43,247 nt of DNA from an uncultured Enterobacteriaceae bacterium (GTDB lineage: Bacteria; Pseudomonadota; Gammaproteobacteria; Enterobacterales; Enterobacteriaceae). Of this stretch, positions 1 to 10,033 are shown one piece after another (positions within the stretch are counted from its first letter, which is position 1; the number at the start of each line of letters is the position of its first letter). The notes beneath the pieces were generated by a model. The model saw nothing but the letters and a program-made list of their open reading frames with translations. It had not been told where the DNA came from and made no database searches. Made by a program: the position numbers and the translations under genes. The stretch is taken from contig CALYPF010000007.1 in the NCBI GenBank assembly GCA_945271245.1, positions 1 to 43,247 on the forward strand. The letters run 5' to 3'.

Positions 1-48
1 ATCAGTTTTCAACCGCTGGGGTGGATCAGTTTTGCACCGTTGGTAACA
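1..48. mobile_element. IS-like element terminus, left border
   Basis: These 48 bases are repeated exactly, as the reverse complement, at the right border of the window. Inside the end there are two related copies of a motif, ATCAGTTTTCAACC at 1-14 and ATCAGTTTTGCACC at 25-38. Read outward from the window the terminus begins TGTTACC. Internally repeated motifs near the tips and TG/CA tips are typical of IS21-family elements, so that family is my guess. No transposase is present here because the element continues beyond the window. The exact tip is uncertain by about one base, since both flanks share AACAC. Confidence 0.6.
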
Positions 49-127
49 CATATAAACCTTCACCCGCTAACTCACGTTTTATTGATATCATCGCACTCGC
101 CTGACGCCTTTATCCTGTAACGCCCTA

Positions 128-745
128 TCAGGCACGCAGCGCTTTTAATGTGCGATATCCGCCCCATATCCGATTCACTGTGGTTATCCAGCACAGCGCG
201 CCAAAGCACCATGCCAGCAGCGGGAAGTACATGGGAAACAGGCAGCTTAGGACGAATAATAATAGCGTTTCACTCCCCTCAGTCAGCCCGCCCAAATAGT
301 ATAAGGATTTATGTCCATAGCCTTGGTTGGTTATTTTATGTTTTGCCGCCAGCGCGGCAAAGGCCAAAAAGCTGCTGCCGGTGCCAATAAACGAAAACAA
401 TAACCACGCGCCGGGCAGCGCATTCTGCTGCGGCGCAGCCAGAATAAAACCGAATGGCACCAGTCCGTAAAACACGAAATCTAGCGTGATATCTAAAAAA
501 CCTCCCGCATCGGATAACCCCCGCCGCCGCGCCAGCGCGCCGTCAAGACCATCAAACAAACGATTCAATAGTATTGCCAGCAGCGCAGGCAAATAGCCGC
601 CCAGCGCGAGGGCCGGCAGCGATAGCGCTCCGATAATAAACCCCAGCATTGAAATTCTGTCCGGCGAGATGCCCGGACGGTCAAGCCAGACGGCCAGCCG
701 GTTCAGCAGCGGTTTTACTGGCGGATGAAGATAACGATCAAGCAC
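128..745 (-). CDS. ynjF: CDP-alcohol phosphatidyltransferase family membrane protein (YnjF)
   Basis: Predicted integral membrane enzyme of 205 residues that transfers a phospho-alcohol group from a CDP-alcohol; its substrate is unknown. The family signature is visible as DGLDGALARRRG followed by GGFLDITLD, which supplies the conserved metal-binding aspartates. Most of the rest is hydrophobic, consistent with several membrane helices. I chose the GTG start at 745: a strong GGAGGTG ribosome site lies 8 bases upstream and the resulting length matches E. coli YnjF. A longer frame to 829 would overlap the upstream gene by about 90 bases. The GTG overlaps the stop of the upstream gene by 8 bases (738-745), which points to translational coupling. 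The gene lies next to nudG, as in E. coli. Confidence 0.88.
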   Translation of the reverse strand: MLDRYLHPPVKPLLNRLAVWLDRPGISPDRISMLGFIIGALSLPALALGGYLPALLAILLNRLFDGLDGALARRRGLSDAGGFLDITLDFVFYGLVPFGFILAAPQQNALPGAWLLFSFIGTGSSFLAFAALAAKHKITNQGYGHKSLYYLGGLTEGSETLLLFVLSCLFPMYFPLLAWCFGALCWITTVNRIWGGYRTLKALRA

Positions 746-1304
746 GCGGCGGCACCTCCGTTTGACATAAACCCTGTGCCGGGATATCCAGAGCAGCATT
801 GTAGCGAGCTGAAAGATTCTGGAAAGCAATTAGCGCCGTCAGCTCGCAAATAGCCTCGGCAGAATAATAGCGCAACAGCGTTTCCTTTATCTCACCGTCG
901 ACAGCGGGCGGCGTAGCCGTCATGCCCTCAGCGTAGGCAAGCGCGGCGCGTTCGGCATCAGAGAACAGCGCTGATTCGCGCCAGTGCGCCACGGCTAACA
1001 CTTTATCTATTGAGCCGCTTCGCTGCGCCAGGCGCAAACTGTTAGCATCAACACAGAATGCGCAGCGGCATTGCCGGGAGACCTGCGTCATAATAAGCGC
1101 CCGCAGCTCGGGAGCCAGCCGCGCGCGGCGACGTTCCAGATAGCCAACAAACAGCGCAATCAACCAGAATAACCCCGGCGTTCGCCCCCACCAGCGCGTG
1201 GGATTGAGTACTTCGCCATAATGCTTTTTCTGCATTGCCGCGATAAGTTTCAGGCTGAAAGGGAGCCGCTTCAGTGGCGCAATCCACGGATGGTCATTCT
1301 GCAT
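738..1304 (-). CDS. Carboxymuconolactone decarboxylase / AhpD-like family protein
   Basis: Protein of 188 residues with the central motif SRQCRCAFCVDANS, the CxxC redox pair found in AhpD-like members of the carboxymuconolactone decarboxylase family. Such proteins act in peroxide defence or as small decarboxylases; the substrate here is unknown. The histidine that usually follows CxxC in AhpD is replaced by Asn, so a classical AhpD mechanism is doubtful. The start at 1304 has AGGA six bases upstream; the open frame runs further up to 1679, but that part overlaps nudG on the other strand and looks non-coding. The gene is coupled to ynjF downstream and diverges from nudG. I do not recall it between ynjF and nudG in E. 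coli, so it looks like a lineage-specific addition. Confidence 0.72.
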   Translation of the reverse strand: MQNDHPWIAPLKRLPFSLKLIAAMQKKHYGEVLNPTRWWGRTPGLFWLIALFVGYLERRRARLAPELRALIMTQVSRQCRCAFCVDANSLRLAQRSGSIDKVLAVAHWRESALFSDAERAALAYAEGMTATPPAVDGEIKETLLRYYSAEAICELTALIAFQNLSARYNAALDIPAQGLCQTEVPPRA

Positions 1305-1376
1305 ACGAGTTCCTGCAACGCTTTTCATAGAAAGATTCGGCGACGATAATTGGCCACAACAGGAGGATACGCATTG

Positions 1377-1784
1377 ATGTTTATAAAAGAAAAGCTGGAT
1401 GTCGTCGCCGCAATTATCGAACGTCAGGGGAAAATACTGCTTGCCAGGCGCCCAATGAGCGCCGATCAGCCCGGTAAATGGGAGTTTGCAGGCGGAAAAC
1501 TCGAAGCAGGCGAAACTCAGCCGCAGGCTGTCACGCGCGAATTGCGTGAAGAACTGGCAATTCAGGCCCGCCCCGGTCGATTTATCGCTAGTCACTGCTG
1601 CAATATTGCCGGGCGCGAAGTGTGCCTGCACGCGTGGCACGTTACACATTTCACCGGCGAACCGACGGCCCGATTCCACGCTGCGCTACACTGGTGTACG
1701 CCAGAAGAGGCGCGGGATTTTGACCTCGCCCCCGCCGATGTTCCCTTACTGGAAGCGTTTATCGCCAGGCCGCCGCATCGGTAA
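1377..1784 (+). CDS. nudG: Nudix CTP / oxidised-nucleotide pyrophosphatase NudG
   Basis: Cytosolic Nudix hydrolase of 135 residues, the same length as E. coli NudG, which hydrolyses pyrimidine (d)NTPs, notably 5-hydroxy-CTP and related oxidised forms. The Nudix box is present as GGKLEAGETQ followed by RELREEL, including the catalytic glutamates; the usual Gly after the box is Ala here. AGGAGG at 1361-1366 lies ten bases before ATG 1377; a TTG at 1374 would sit closer and is a possible alternative start. The gene is flanked by ynjF and ynjH as in E. coli, which supports orthology. Confidence 0.9.
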   Translation: MFIKEKLDVVAAIIERQGKILLARRPMSADQPGKWEFAGGKLEAGETQPQAVTRELREELAIQARPGRFIASHCCNIAGREVCLHAWHVTHFTGEPTARFHAALHWCTPEEARDFDLAPADVPLLEAFIARPPHR

Positions 1785-1954
1785 AATGCGGCCCCGGCAG
1801 CGGGCAATTCGCGCTGGTTCAGCGCACTGCGCTATTTTTTGTTTTTCCCTCCGCGCTGGACAAATCTATATCAACGCGCACCGTCACCCTGTAAACCGGC
1901 TTTTCTATCGCAAAACCGCGCTAAATAGCAAACGCATGGCGGCCTTAATGACCC

Positions 1955-2242
1955 TTAAGGCTGTTCGGTAAGGAGCTGCCACACCGGCGGTTTATTACCC
2001 ACCACGCGATCGTCTTTCCGGCACTGTAAAAGCACGCCTTCCATTTTGATGACCGCACCTTCTGAATAATAGCGGTCCTGGTAGACGCAGCACCGAAGGC
2101 AAGAGGTCGCGTGACGCTGGGAAGGCGCGAAAGCCTCAGGCGGAACGTCAACGTCAATGCGCGGATGGACAATCTGCGTCGCCTGCGCGCCGGACAATGA
2201 CAGCGCGCAAAGTGCCAGCGTTGTAAATACTGTTTTAATCAT
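1955..2242 (-). CDS. ynjH: Secreted YnjH family protein (DUF1496)
   Basis: Small protein of 95 residues with an N-terminal signal peptide (hydrophobic segment ending around SGAQA) and a conserved core containing CLRCCVYQD, YSEGAVIK and LLQC. The four cysteines suggest disulphides in the periplasm. Its function is unknown. The start at 2242 is preceded by GGGGAG at the right distance; an upstream in-frame extension to 2326 lacks a ribosome site and precedes the signal peptide, so I excluded it. It lies convergently to nudG, as in E. coli. The E. coli neighbour gdhA is absent between ynjH and topB. Confidence 0.85.
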   Translation of the reverse strand: MIKTVFTTLALCALSLSGAQATQIVHPRIDVDVPPEAFAPSQRHATSCLRCCVYQDRYYSEGAVIKMEGVLLQCRKDDRVVGNKPPVWQLLTEQP

Positions 2243-2431
2243 ATCTAACTCCCCTAATAGCCATTCGCTATACCCACGTTCGGCATCGCACAGACCGTAC
2301 CTGGACACGCTCACCAACTGGCGCAACGCTGCAGACCTGGCCCCGCCTGGCGGTGCGATGGTACGGAAAAAGCCACGACCACCTAACCTGATGTCCCCGT
2401 TGATATCACAAATTATCGGCCACGGCGCCGG

Positions 2432-4378
2432 TTAACTTAAGCGCGCGCTCTGCGGCTGCGCTTTTGCTTTACGTGGCCTTTTCTTCACGCCGCTTTTGCT
2501 GGCACCGTGCAAAGGCGCCGGCGCAATAAGCCCCCGGAACTGGCGTACCGGCGTATTACGCGCCTGGTGGATTAATTCATGCAGGGTTTGCACCAGCGGC
2601 TGCATAAAATCCTGATAGCGCTGCTGCCTTTCACTAATCTGCGTAAGCATCGACTCCCAGTGCGCGGTCATATCAGGCCGCCCGGCCATTTCTGGCAGCG
2701 CGTGGATCAAAGCGCGCCCGGCTTCGGTGGAGTGAATATAGCGCCCCTGCTTAATCAAAAAACCGCGCCGAAATAGCAGTTCAATGATCCCGGCACGCGT
2801 GGCTTCGGTTCCCAGTCCATCCGTGGCGCGTAGCACCTTTTTCAGCGACTTATCCTGGACAAAACGGGCAATCCCGGTCATGGCGGAAAGCAGCGTCGCA
2901 TCCGTAAAATGACGTGGCGGCTGCGTCTGGCGCTCTACCACCTCGCCGCGCTCACACAGCAACGCATCGCCTCTTGCTACCACCGGTAACGCCGCGCCGT
3001 CATTCTCTTCATCGCGCTCCTTCGCCCCTAGTAGTGTGCGCCACCCGGCCTCGGCCAGAAAACGCGCTTTCGCTAAAAAGCGCCCACCGGCGATGAGCAG
3101 GTCGATGGTGCATTTACGGTAAACGGCGTCCGGGCAAAACTGCATTAAGTACTGGCGCGCAATAAGCAGATAAATATTGCGCTCATTTTCATTAAGCCGC
3201 ACTGCGCTACTGCGCGCGGTCGGAATTATCGCATGATGCGCATCCACTTTTTTATCATCCCAGCAGCGATTGCGGCGCGCCGTGTCCACCGCCGGTTGGG
3301 GCAATAACTCCGGGGAGTGAACGCCAATGGCGTTAATCACCGCCTGGCGGCCGGCAAAATGTTCCTCGGGAAGATAGCGGCTGTCCGAACGAGGATAGGT
3401 AATGAGTTTGTGCGTTTCATAAAGTTTTTGGCAGATATCAAGCACATTCTGCGCGCTTAACCCGTAGCGTTTCGCGGCCTCAATCTGCAGGCTGGATAAT
3501 GAAAACGGCAGCGGCGCGACTTCAGTTTCCCGCTTATCGTTATACGCCGTCACCTGGGCAGGCTGGCCGCTGATGCGCACAACTACATGGTCAGCCAAAG
3601 AGCGGTGCAGCAAGCGCCCTTCCTCATCCTGATAAAGCTCACAGGCATCGCTGGGCTGCCACAGCGTGGTGAAGCGCTCTCCGGCGGGCGTGATGATGTG
3701 CGCCTTTACTTCGAAATAATCCCGAGGCACGAAGTCGGCAATCTCTTCATCGCGACGTACCACCAGCCCAAGGACCGGCGTCTGGACGCGCCCTACTGAT
3801 AATACGCCCTGATAGCCGGCATTGCGGCCTAAAAGCGTCCACGCGCGGGTCATGTTAATACCGTACAGCCAGTCGGCGCGCGCGCGCGCCAGCGCCGAAA
3901 CGCACAGCGGGATGAATTCGGTATTATCCCGCAGCTTTGCAATCGCTCGTTCAACCGCCTGCGGGTTAAGGTCGTTAATCAGGCAGCGTTTAACCTGACG
4001 CCGTTTTTCCGGCACCAGCGCCAGATAATCCAGCACTTCATCCACTAACAGTTGCCCTTCGCGATCCGGGTCACCCGCGTGTACTATCTCACCGGCTTCG
4101 CCGAGCAATTTTTTAATGACATTAAGCTGTTTAGCGACCGATGCTTTCGGCTGTAAACGCCATTTTTCCGGCACCACCGGCAGGTCAGCCAGGTTCCAGC
4201 GAGCGTAGCGTGGGTCATAGGCATCCGGCTGCGCCTGCTCCAGCAAATGCCCGACGCACCAGGTGACGACCTGGCCTCCTCCGCATTCAATATAGCCATC
4301 GGCGCGTCGATGAGGCTTTGGGAGTACATCGGCGATCGCGCGCCCCAGACTGGGTTTTTCGGCGATAAAAAGGCGCAT
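2432..4378 (-). CDS. topB: DNA topoisomerase III
   Basis: Type IA topoisomerase of 648 residues that relaxes and decatenates DNA through a 5'-phosphotyrosine link; E. coli TopB has 653 residues. The N-terminal Toprim domain starts [15 protein letters not shown] and carries the acidic motif [14 protein letters not shown]. The active-site tyrosine lies in [14 protein letters not shown] near residue 328. The C-terminal tail is basic, rich in Lys, Arg and Ala, consistent with DNA binding. The start at 4378 is four bases after the selD stop, so topB is the second gene of a selD-topB operon. The gene appears intact. Confidence 0.96.
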   Translation of the reverse strand: MRLFIAEKPSLGRAIADVLPKPHRRADGYIECGGGQVVTWCVGHLLEQAQPDAYDPRYARWNLADLPVVPEKWRLQPKASVAKQLNVIKKLLGEAGEIVHAGDPDREGQLLVDEVLDYLALVPEKRRQVKRCLINDLNPQAVERAIAKLRDNTEFIPLCVSALARARADWLYGINMTRAWTLLGRNAGYQGVLSVGRVQTPVLGLVVRRDEEIADFVPRDYFEVKAHIITPAGERFTTLWQPSDACELYQDEEGRLLHRSLADHVVVRISGQPAQVTAYNDKRETEVAPLPFSLSSLQIEAAKRYGLSAQNVLDICQKLYETHKLITYPRSDSRYLPEEHFAGRQAVINAIGVHSPELLPQPAVDTARRNRCWDDKKVDAHHAIIPTARSSAVRLNENERNIYLLIARQYLMQFCPDAVYRKCTIDLLIAGGRFLAKARFLAEAGWRTLLGAKERDEENDGAALPVVARGDALLCERGEVVERQTQPPRHFTDATLLSAMTGIARFVQDKSLKKVLRATDGLGTEATRAGIIELLFRRGFLIKQGRYIHSTEAGRALIHALPEMAGRPDMTAHWESMLTQISERQQRYQDFMQPLVQTLHELIHQARNTPVRQFRGLIAPAPLHGASKSGVKKRPRKAKAQPQSARLS

Positions 4379-4382
4379 TGCG

Positions 4383-5426
4383 TCAGCGGATCTCAATCAT
4401 AGGCTGCCCGGCGCGCGCTTCGCGCAGTTTACCGACCAGGGTCAGCGTCAGCCCCAGTTTCTCCGCTTCGCTAAGCACCCGGGCTTCACCTTCAGGCGCA
4501 ATAGCCAGCAGTAGCCCTCCGGATGTTTGCGGATCGCAGAGTAAGTCGCGCCAGGCGTCCGGCATCTCCCCCATAAGATGGCCGTAGCTGGCAAAATTAC
4601 GCCCGGTTCCGCCAGGCACGCAGCCCTGTGCGATGTACTCTTCCACGCCCGGCAGTTTCGGCACGCTGGCATAATCAATCACCGCCTGCACGCCGGCGCC
4701 CTGGCACATTTCACTCAGATGCCCTAATAAGCCGAAACCGGTAACATCAGTCATCGCCAGTACACCATCCAGCGCTGCAAGCGCCGCGCCGGCCTTGTTC
4801 ATTTGGCACATCGTTCGCGTTGCAATACCCACATGCTCAGGTTTCAGACGCGACTTTTTCCCGGCGGTAGTGAGCACGCCGATGCCCAGCGGTTTGGTCA
4901 GATAAAGCTTACATCCCGCGCGGGCGGTGCTGTTTTTCTTAATATGCGCGGTGGGCACAATACCGGTGACCGCCAGCCCGAAGATAGGCTCCGGCGCATC
5001 AATCGAATGGCCGCCCGCCAGCGCTATTCCTGCCTCCTGGCAGGCGGCGCGTCCGCCTTCCACCACCTGGCGCGCGATTTCCGGCGCCAGTTTATCCACC
5101 GGCCAGCCGAGGATAGCAATCGCCATAATTGGCCGCCCCCCCATCGCATAAATATCGCTTATTGCATTGGTTGCCGCGATGCGCCCAAAATCAAAGGGAT
5201 CGTCGACAATCGGCATAAAGAAATCCGTCGTGCTAATGACACTGGTGCCGTTACCCAGATCGTAAACCGCCGCATCATCGCGCGTTTCATTCCCCACAAG
5301 GAGGTGAGGATCGAAGAATTTTTCCTGCTCACTGTGCAGGATTGTCTCCAAAACCTGCGGGGAAATTTTACAGCCGCAGCCAGCGCCGTGGCTGTACTGG
5401 GTCAGGCGGATTGAGGGATCGCTCAT
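4383..5426 (-). CDS. selD: Selenide, water dikinase (selenophosphate synthetase)
   Basis: ATP-dependent enzyme of 347 residues, identical in length to E. coli SelD, making selenophosphate from selenide for selenocysteine and 2-selenouridine in tRNA. The glycine-rich catalytic loop GAGCGCK contains Cys17 and Lys20, both essential in E. coli. The Asp-rich metal site is present ([17 protein letters not shown]). The gene is the first of an operon with topB, as in E. coli. Users of selenophosphate (selA/selB/selC, mnmH) are not in the window, so which pathway is served is unknown. No lesion is seen. Confidence 0.96.
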   Translation of the reverse strand: MSDPSIRLTQYSHGAGCGCKISPQVLETILHSEQEKFFDPHLLVGNETRDDAAVYDLGNGTSVISTTDFFMPIVDDPFDFGRIAATNAISDIYAMGGRPIMAIAILGWPVDKLAPEIARQVVEGGRAACQEAGIALAGGHSIDAPEPIFGLAVTGIVPTAHIKKNSTARAGCKLYLTKPLGIGVLTTAGKKSRLKPEHVGIATRTMCQMNKAGAALAALDGVLAMTDVTGFGLLGHLSEMCQGAGVQAVIDYASVPKLPGVEEYIAQGCVPGGTGRNFASYGHLMGEMPDAWRDLLCDPQTSGGLLLAIAPEGEARVLSEAEKLGLTLTLVGKLREARAGQPMIEIR

Positions 5427-5549
5427 GGAAATTCTCCTGTCATTAGCAACGGCCCTTATGGTAGCGCCAGAATGACGGCGTAGTAAGTGCGGCTATCCGA
5501 TTTCAGATGCTTTTGCTTATAAAGCGGACAGCCGCCTGCGGGAGAAGCG

Positions 5550-6101
5550 TTAAAAGCGGCGGATGAAGGGGGTCATGTCCGGCACGCTTACCGTGGTCGA
5601 GGCTTTAAGCTGCGGCGTACCGAGATACAGAAATCCCACGATTTTATCCTGTTCGCGGCAGTCAAATCCCGCGCGCACCTGAGGATCGTCGGTCCATATT
5701 CCCGAGCGCCAGATACCGTTAAACCCCTGGGCCGCCGCCGCCATTTGCATCGCCATTACGGCACAGCCCGCGCTTAGTTCCTGCTCCCAAATGGGCACTT
5801 TGTGGTGCGTTTCACAGTGCGCCACCACCGTAATGATGAGCGGTGCACGAAATGGTGCGGTACGCGCTTTCTCCTGCGCCTTTTCATCCAGATTTCTCGC
5901 CTGGGCGGCCTGCTGCAGCAGCGCACTAAACCGGGCCAGCCCGTCACCTTCAATAAGGAAAAAGCGCCAGGGCTGCAGTGTGCCGTGATCCGGCGCACGC
6001 ATGCCGGCCCGTAAAATATTCTCCAGCGCTTCGCCCGTCGGCGCGGGCTCCGCAAGGCGAGAAGCGCTGCGGCGATTAATCAGTAGTTCCAGTGCATCCA
6101 T
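5550..6101 (-). CDS. ydjA: Minimal nitroreductase-family FMN oxidoreductase YdjA
   Basis: Nitroreductase-fold flavoprotein of 183 residues, the length of E. coli YdjA, one of the smallest members of the family; the physiological substrate is not established. The FMN-binding N-terminus is recognisable as [16 protein letters not shown] followed by [15 protein letters not shown]. The C-terminal half contains the family stretch around GFNGIWRSG and the conserved FLYLGTP. It is transcribed away from sppA, sharing the 169-base divergent interval 6102-6270. The order selD-ydjA-sppA matches E. coli. Confidence 0.93.
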   Translation of the reverse strand: MDALELLINRRSASRLAEPAPTGEALENILRAGMRAPDHGTLQPWRFFLIEGDGLARFSALLQQAAQARNLDEKAQEKARTAPFRAPLIITVVAHCETHHKVPIWEQELSAGCAVMAMQMAAAAQGFNGIWRSGIWTDDPQVRAGFDCREQDKIVGFLYLGTPQLKASTTVSVPDMTPFIRRF

Positions 6102-6270
6102 CTGTTAACCCCTGTTGAACAAAATATTTTCAAAATTAACACAGCGCGGGATTTTGTTACAGCCTCGCAGGCGATTCCTGCTGACAATCCCGCGCGGTGT
6201 ATTTAGGATATCAGGATCCTGCCCGTCAGCTCCTGCGGCTGCGGCAATCCCTTCAGGCAATGGAGAAAAC

Positions 6271-8124
6271 ATGCGCACTATTTGGCGAGCAATCGCCGGC
6301 TTTTTTAAGTGGAGCTGGCGTCTGCTGAATTTTATCAGGGAGTTTGTACTCAACCTGTTTTTGATTTTTTTAGTTTTGGTTGGCGTCGGCATTTGGGCGC
6401 AGTTTAACAATAACCAGAGCGAACCAGAGGCGCACGGGGCGCTTTTATTGAATATTACCGGCGTAGTGGTAGATAAGCCTGCGGTGAGCAATAAGCTGAG
6501 TATCGTTGGGCGCCAGCTATTCGGGGCAAGCTCCGATCCGCTACAGGAGAATTCGCTGTTTGATATCGTCGATGCAATCCGTCAGGCAAAAAGCGATAAC
6601 AATATTACCGGCATCGTACTGGATTTAAAAAACTTTGCCGGTGCCGATCAGCCTTCAATGCGCTATATCGGCAAGGCGCTGCAAGAGTTTCGCGACAGCG
6701 GCAAGCCGGTCTATGCCAGCGGCGATAATTACAGTCAGGGCCAGTACTACCTGGCCAGTTTCGCTAATAAAATCTGGCTGTCGCCGCAGGGGAGCGTCGA
6801 TTTACACGGTTTTGCGACTAACGGCCTGTACTACAAATCCCTGCTCGATAAATTAAAAGTCTCTACGCATATTTTCCGCGTCGGCACCTATAAGTCGGCG
6901 GTTGAGCCCTACCTGCGGGATAATATGTCCAATGCCGCTCGTGAAGCAGATAGCCGCTGGGTAGGCGAGCTGTGGCAAAACTACCTGGACACCGTTGCTG
7001 CCAACCGGCGTATTACCGCTCAGCAGGTTTTCCCTGGCGCACAGGGGCTGCTGGCGGGACTCACGCGTACCGGCGGCGATACCGCGCAATACGCGCTGGA
7101 GAATAAGCTGGTGGATGAACTGGCGAGCGCCGCAGACGTGGACCAGGCGCTCATCAAAAAATTCGGCTGGAATGAAAAAGAGAAAGATTATCGCGCCGTG
7201 AGTTTATACGACTATACGGTGAAAAAGCCGGCCTCGAAGGGCGATACTATTGCCGTTATTTTCGCCAGCGGCGCCATTATGGACGGCGAAGAAACGTCAG
7301 GCAATGTGGGCGGTGACACCACCGCGGCGCAAATCCGTAAAGCCCGGCTGGATAACAGCGTGAAAGCGATTGTACTGCGGGTGAATAGCCCCGGCGGCAG
7401 CGTCAGCGCATCGGAGACTATCCGCGAAGATCTGGCAGCGGCCCGCGCGGCCGGTAAGCCTATTGTGGTATCGATGGGCGGAATGGCAGCGTCTGGCGGC
7501 TACTGGATTTCCACTCCGGCAAGCTACATTATGGCCAGCCCAACCACGCTCACCGGCTCTATCGGCATTTTCGGTATTATTAATACGCTGGAAAACTCAC
7601 TGGACAGCGTTGGTGTGCACACGGACGGCGTTTCTACCTCGCCGCTGGCAGACGTTAGTTTGACAAAAGCGCTGCCGCAGGAAGTGCAACAAATGATGCA
7701 GCTTAGTATCGAAAACGGCTACCAGCGTTTTATCAAACTGGTGGCAGACGCGCGCCATAAAACCCCGCAGCAAATCGATGAGATTGCGCAGGGCCACGTC
7801 TGGACCGGTCAGGATGCCAAAAATAATGGTCTGGTAGATAGCCTGGGCGATTTTGACGACGCGCTGAAAAAAGCGGCAGAGCTGGCAAAACTGAAAAGCT
7901 GGCACCGGGATTTTTATCAAGAAGACCCTGGCGTGCTGGACCTGCTGTTTAGCAATCTGAACGCTTCGGTTAGCGCTATGCTGCCGCAGGCTATTCGCGT
8001 ATGGCTGCCTGCCCCGGTAGCGCAAACCGCCGAAGCGCTGAAGGCTGAAAACGAAAAGCTTTCCGTGCTGAATGACCCTCGCCATCGCTACGCGCTGTGT
8101 TTACGCTGCGCTAACGTACGCTAA
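6271..8124 (+). CDS. sppA: Signal peptide peptidase SppA (protease IV)
   Basis: Inner-membrane serine protease of 617 residues (618 in E. coli) that degrades cleaved signal peptides. A single N-terminal membrane anchor spans about residues 20-45. Two tandem S49 domains follow. The Lys of the Ser-Lys dyad lies in [12 protein letters not shown] of the first domain and the catalytic Ser in [10 protein letters not shown] of the second. The open frame starts at 6115, but ATG 6271 has GGAG just upstream and begins [12 protein letters not shown] as in the family, so I use it. A strong intrinsic terminator follows the gene. Confidence 0.95.
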   Translation: MRTIWRAIAGFFKWSWRLLNFIREFVLNLFLIFLVLVGVGIWAQFNNNQSEPEAHGALLLNITGVVVDKPAVSNKLSIVGRQLFGASSDPLQENSLFDIVDAIRQAKSDNNITGIVLDLKNFAGADQPSMRYIGKALQEFRDSGKPVYASGDNYSQGQYYLASFANKIWLSPQGSVDLHGFATNGLYYKSLLDKLKVSTHIFRVGTYKSAVEPYLRDNMSNAAREADSRWVGELWQNYLDTVAANRRITAQQVFPGAQGLLAGLTRTGGDTAQYALENKLVDELASAADVDQALIKKFGWNEKEKDYRAVSLYDYTVKKPASKGDTIAVIFASGAIMDGEETSGNVGGDTTAAQIRKARLDNSVKAIVLRVNSPGGSVSASETIREDLAAARAAGKPIVVSMGGMAASGGYWISTPASYIMASPTTLTGSIGIFGIINTLENSLDSVGVHTDGVSTSPLADVSLTKALPQEVQQMMQLSIENGYQRFIKLVADARHKTPQQIDEIAQGHVWTGQDAKNNGLVDSLGDFDDALKKAAELAKLKSWHRDFYQEDPGVLDLLFSNLNASVSAMLPQAIRVWLPAPVAQTAEALKAENEKLSVLNDPRHRYALCLRCANVR

Positions 8125-8159
8125 ATTACCGTTGCCCGCCAGGGCGATGGCATGCATAT

Positions 8160-8190
8160 AAAAAAACGCCCGCCCGTCGGGCGTTTTTTA
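8160..8190 (+). terminator. Intrinsic terminator of sppA
   Basis: A hairpin with arms ACGCCCG (8166-8172) and CGGGCGT (8178-8184) is flanked by A-runs upstream and T-runs downstream. It lies about 40 bases after the sppA stop. The flanking A/T runs extend the stem and could make it work in both directions. Confidence 0.9.
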
Positions 8191-8365
8191 TGTCGGTTAT
8201 TTATTGGAAATATTATGGCGCGGGCAGAACGCAGCAATTTAGCATCGTGCGTAACGTATAACTGCGATAGCTGAATCCTCTTTTAGATAACTTTCCCCGC
8301 TATGGCTGCCGGGATATCTGGAAATAGGTATACTGCGCGCTTTGATTGCAGCCCAGAGTGAACTC

Positions 8366-9382
8366 ATGAAGAAATCTATTTACGTCGCTTATACGGGCGG
8401 CACTATCGGTATGCAGCGTTCAGAACAGGGATATATTCCCGTTTCCGGACATCTCCAGCGTCAGCTTGCCCTGATGCCGGAGTTTCATCGCCCGGAAATG
8501 CCGGCATTTACTATCCATGAATATCAGCCGTTAATGGATTCTTCAGATATGACGCCCGATGACTGGCAGCATATTGCCGATGATATTCAGGCTCACTATG
8601 ACGACTATGACGGTTTCGTTATTCTTCACGGCACGGATACCATGGCATTCACCGCTTCCGCACTCTCTTTTATGCTGGAAAACCTTGGCAAACCGGTAAT
8701 CGTGACCGGGTCACAAATTCCGCTGGCTGAACTGCGCTCCGATGGACAGACAAATTTGCTGAATGCGCTGTATGTTGCGGCAAATCATCCCATAAATGAA
8801 GTGACGCTATTTTTTAATAACCGCCTGTATCGCGGGAATCGGACCACAAAAGCACACGCCGACGGTTTTGACGCTTTTGCATCGCCTAATTTGCCGGTGC
8901 TTCTTGAAGCCGGTATTCACATTCGTCGCCTGGCGACGCCCGCCGCGCCGACTGGCACCGGCCAGCTTATTGTGCATCGGATCACCCCACAGCCTATCGG
9001 CGTGGTGACGCTTTATCCGGGGATTTCCGCCGATGTAGTGCGAAATTTTTTACGCCAGCCGGTGCGCGCATTAATTTTACGTTCTTACGGCGTTGGCAAT
9101 GCACCCCAGCACGCGGAATTTTTAGAGGAACTACGGGCGGCCAGCGCGCGCGGCATCGTGGTTATCAATCTGACGCAGTGTATTTCCGGGCGCGTGAATA
9201 TGGGGGGCTATGCCACTGGAAACGCGCTGGCGCATGCAGGCGTGGTCGGCGGCGCTGACATGACGGTGGAAGCCGCATTAACAAAGCTCCATTATTTATT
9301 AAGCCAGTCGCTGGATGCTCCGACAATCCGCGCGGCGATGGCACAAAATTTACGCGGCGAATTGAGCGTTGATGAGGAATAG
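8366..9382 (+). CDS. ansA: L-asparaginase I, cytoplasmic
   Basis: Cytoplasmic asparaginase of 338 residues, the same length as E. coli AnsA, hydrolysing L-asparagine to aspartate and ammonia. The nucleophile motif is YTGGTIG at the N-terminus and the second conserved motif HGTDTMAF lies near residue 90. No signal peptide is present, which separates it from periplasmic AnsB. I chose ATG 8366 because it gives the family N-terminus MKKSIYVAYTGG; an upstream in-frame start at 8342 has no support. pncA follows after 6 bases, so the two probably form an operon. Confidence 0.95.
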   Translation: MKKSIYVAYTGGTIGMQRSEQGYIPVSGHLQRQLALMPEFHRPEMPAFTIHEYQPLMDSSDMTPDDWQHIADDIQAHYDDYDGFVILHGTDTMAFTASALSFMLENLGKPVIVTGSQIPLAELRSDGQTNLLNALYVAANHPINEVTLFFNNRLYRGNRTTKAHADGFDAFASPNLPVLLEAGIHIRRLATPAAPTGTGQLIVHRITPQPIGVVTLYPGISADVVRNFLRQPVRALILRSYGVGNAPQHAEFLEELRAASARGIVVINLTQCISGRVNMGGYATGNALAHAGVVGGADMTVEAALTKLHYLLSQSLDAPTIRAAMAQNLRGELSVDEE

Positions 9383-9388
9383 CACGAC

Positions 9389-10033
9389 ATGACACACGAT
9401 GAGGCGCTTTTACTGGTCGATCTGCAAAACGATTTTTGCGATGGCGGCGCGCTGGCGGTTCCCGACGCCGACTCGGCGATAGGCGTCGCCGGTCAATTAA
9501 TGGCGCGCTGCCAGCATCAAGGTATCCCCGTGGTGGCTAGCCTCGACTGGCATCCTGTGCAACACGGCAGTTTCGCCAGCGTTCAGGGTGCTACCCCCTT
9601 TACCGAAGGCAAGCTTGATGGATTACCGCAAACCTGGTGGCCCGATCACTGCGTGCAGGGAACGCCCGGCGCCCGGCTACATTCAGCTTTACAGCAATCC
9701 TTAATTGCCGCGACCTTCCCCAAAGGCGAAGATCCGAATATTGATAGTTACAGCGCTTTTTTCGACAACGGCCATCGGCAGGAAACTGCGCTGCACGGCT
9801 GGCTGCAGCAGCATGCTATCCGGCGTCTTACGGTGACAGGCCTCGCCACCGACTATTGCGTAAAATATACCGTGCTCGACGCCCTGCGCCTGGGCTATCA
9901 GGTTACGGTTATTCCCGAAGGCTGCCGGGGGGTTAATCTTGCCCCGCAGGATAGTAAACTGGCGTTTGAGGAGATGGAAAGCGCCGGTGCGCACCTGCTT
10001 GCCCTGCACGCATGGCTTAATAAGTACGACTGA
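9389..10033 (+). CDS. pncA: Nicotinamidase PncA
   Basis: Nicotinamide deamidase of 214 residues that feeds nicotinate into NAD salvage; it also activates pyrazinamide in species that have it. The catalytic aspartate is Asp11 in LLVDLQNDF, the metal site includes SLDWHP, the active-site lysine is in FPKGED and the nucleophilic cysteine is in LATDYCVKYTV. It follows ansA by 6 bases on the same strand, an arrangement shared with E. coli. An intrinsic terminator lies about 200 bases downstream. Confidence 0.94.
   Translation: MTHDEALLLVDLQNDFCDGGALAVPDADSAIGVAGQLMARCQHQGIPVVASLDWHPVQHGSFASVQGATPFTEGKLDGLPQTWWPDHCVQGTPGARLHSALQQSLIAATFPKGEDPNIDSYSAFFDNGHRQETALHGWLQQHAIRRLTVTGLATDYCVKYTVLDALRLGYQVTVIPEGCRGVNLAPQDSKLAFEEMESAGAHLLALHAWLNKYD

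Noticed and set aside
1305-1679. N-terminal extension of the AhpD-like gene on the minus strand
   Set aside because: It overlaps the conserved Nudix gene on the other strand, and a good ribosome site precedes the internal ATG at 1304.
6115-6270. Upstream extension of sppA
   Set aside because: The extra 52 residues do not resemble SppA, and ATG 6271 has its own ribosome site and the family N-terminus.
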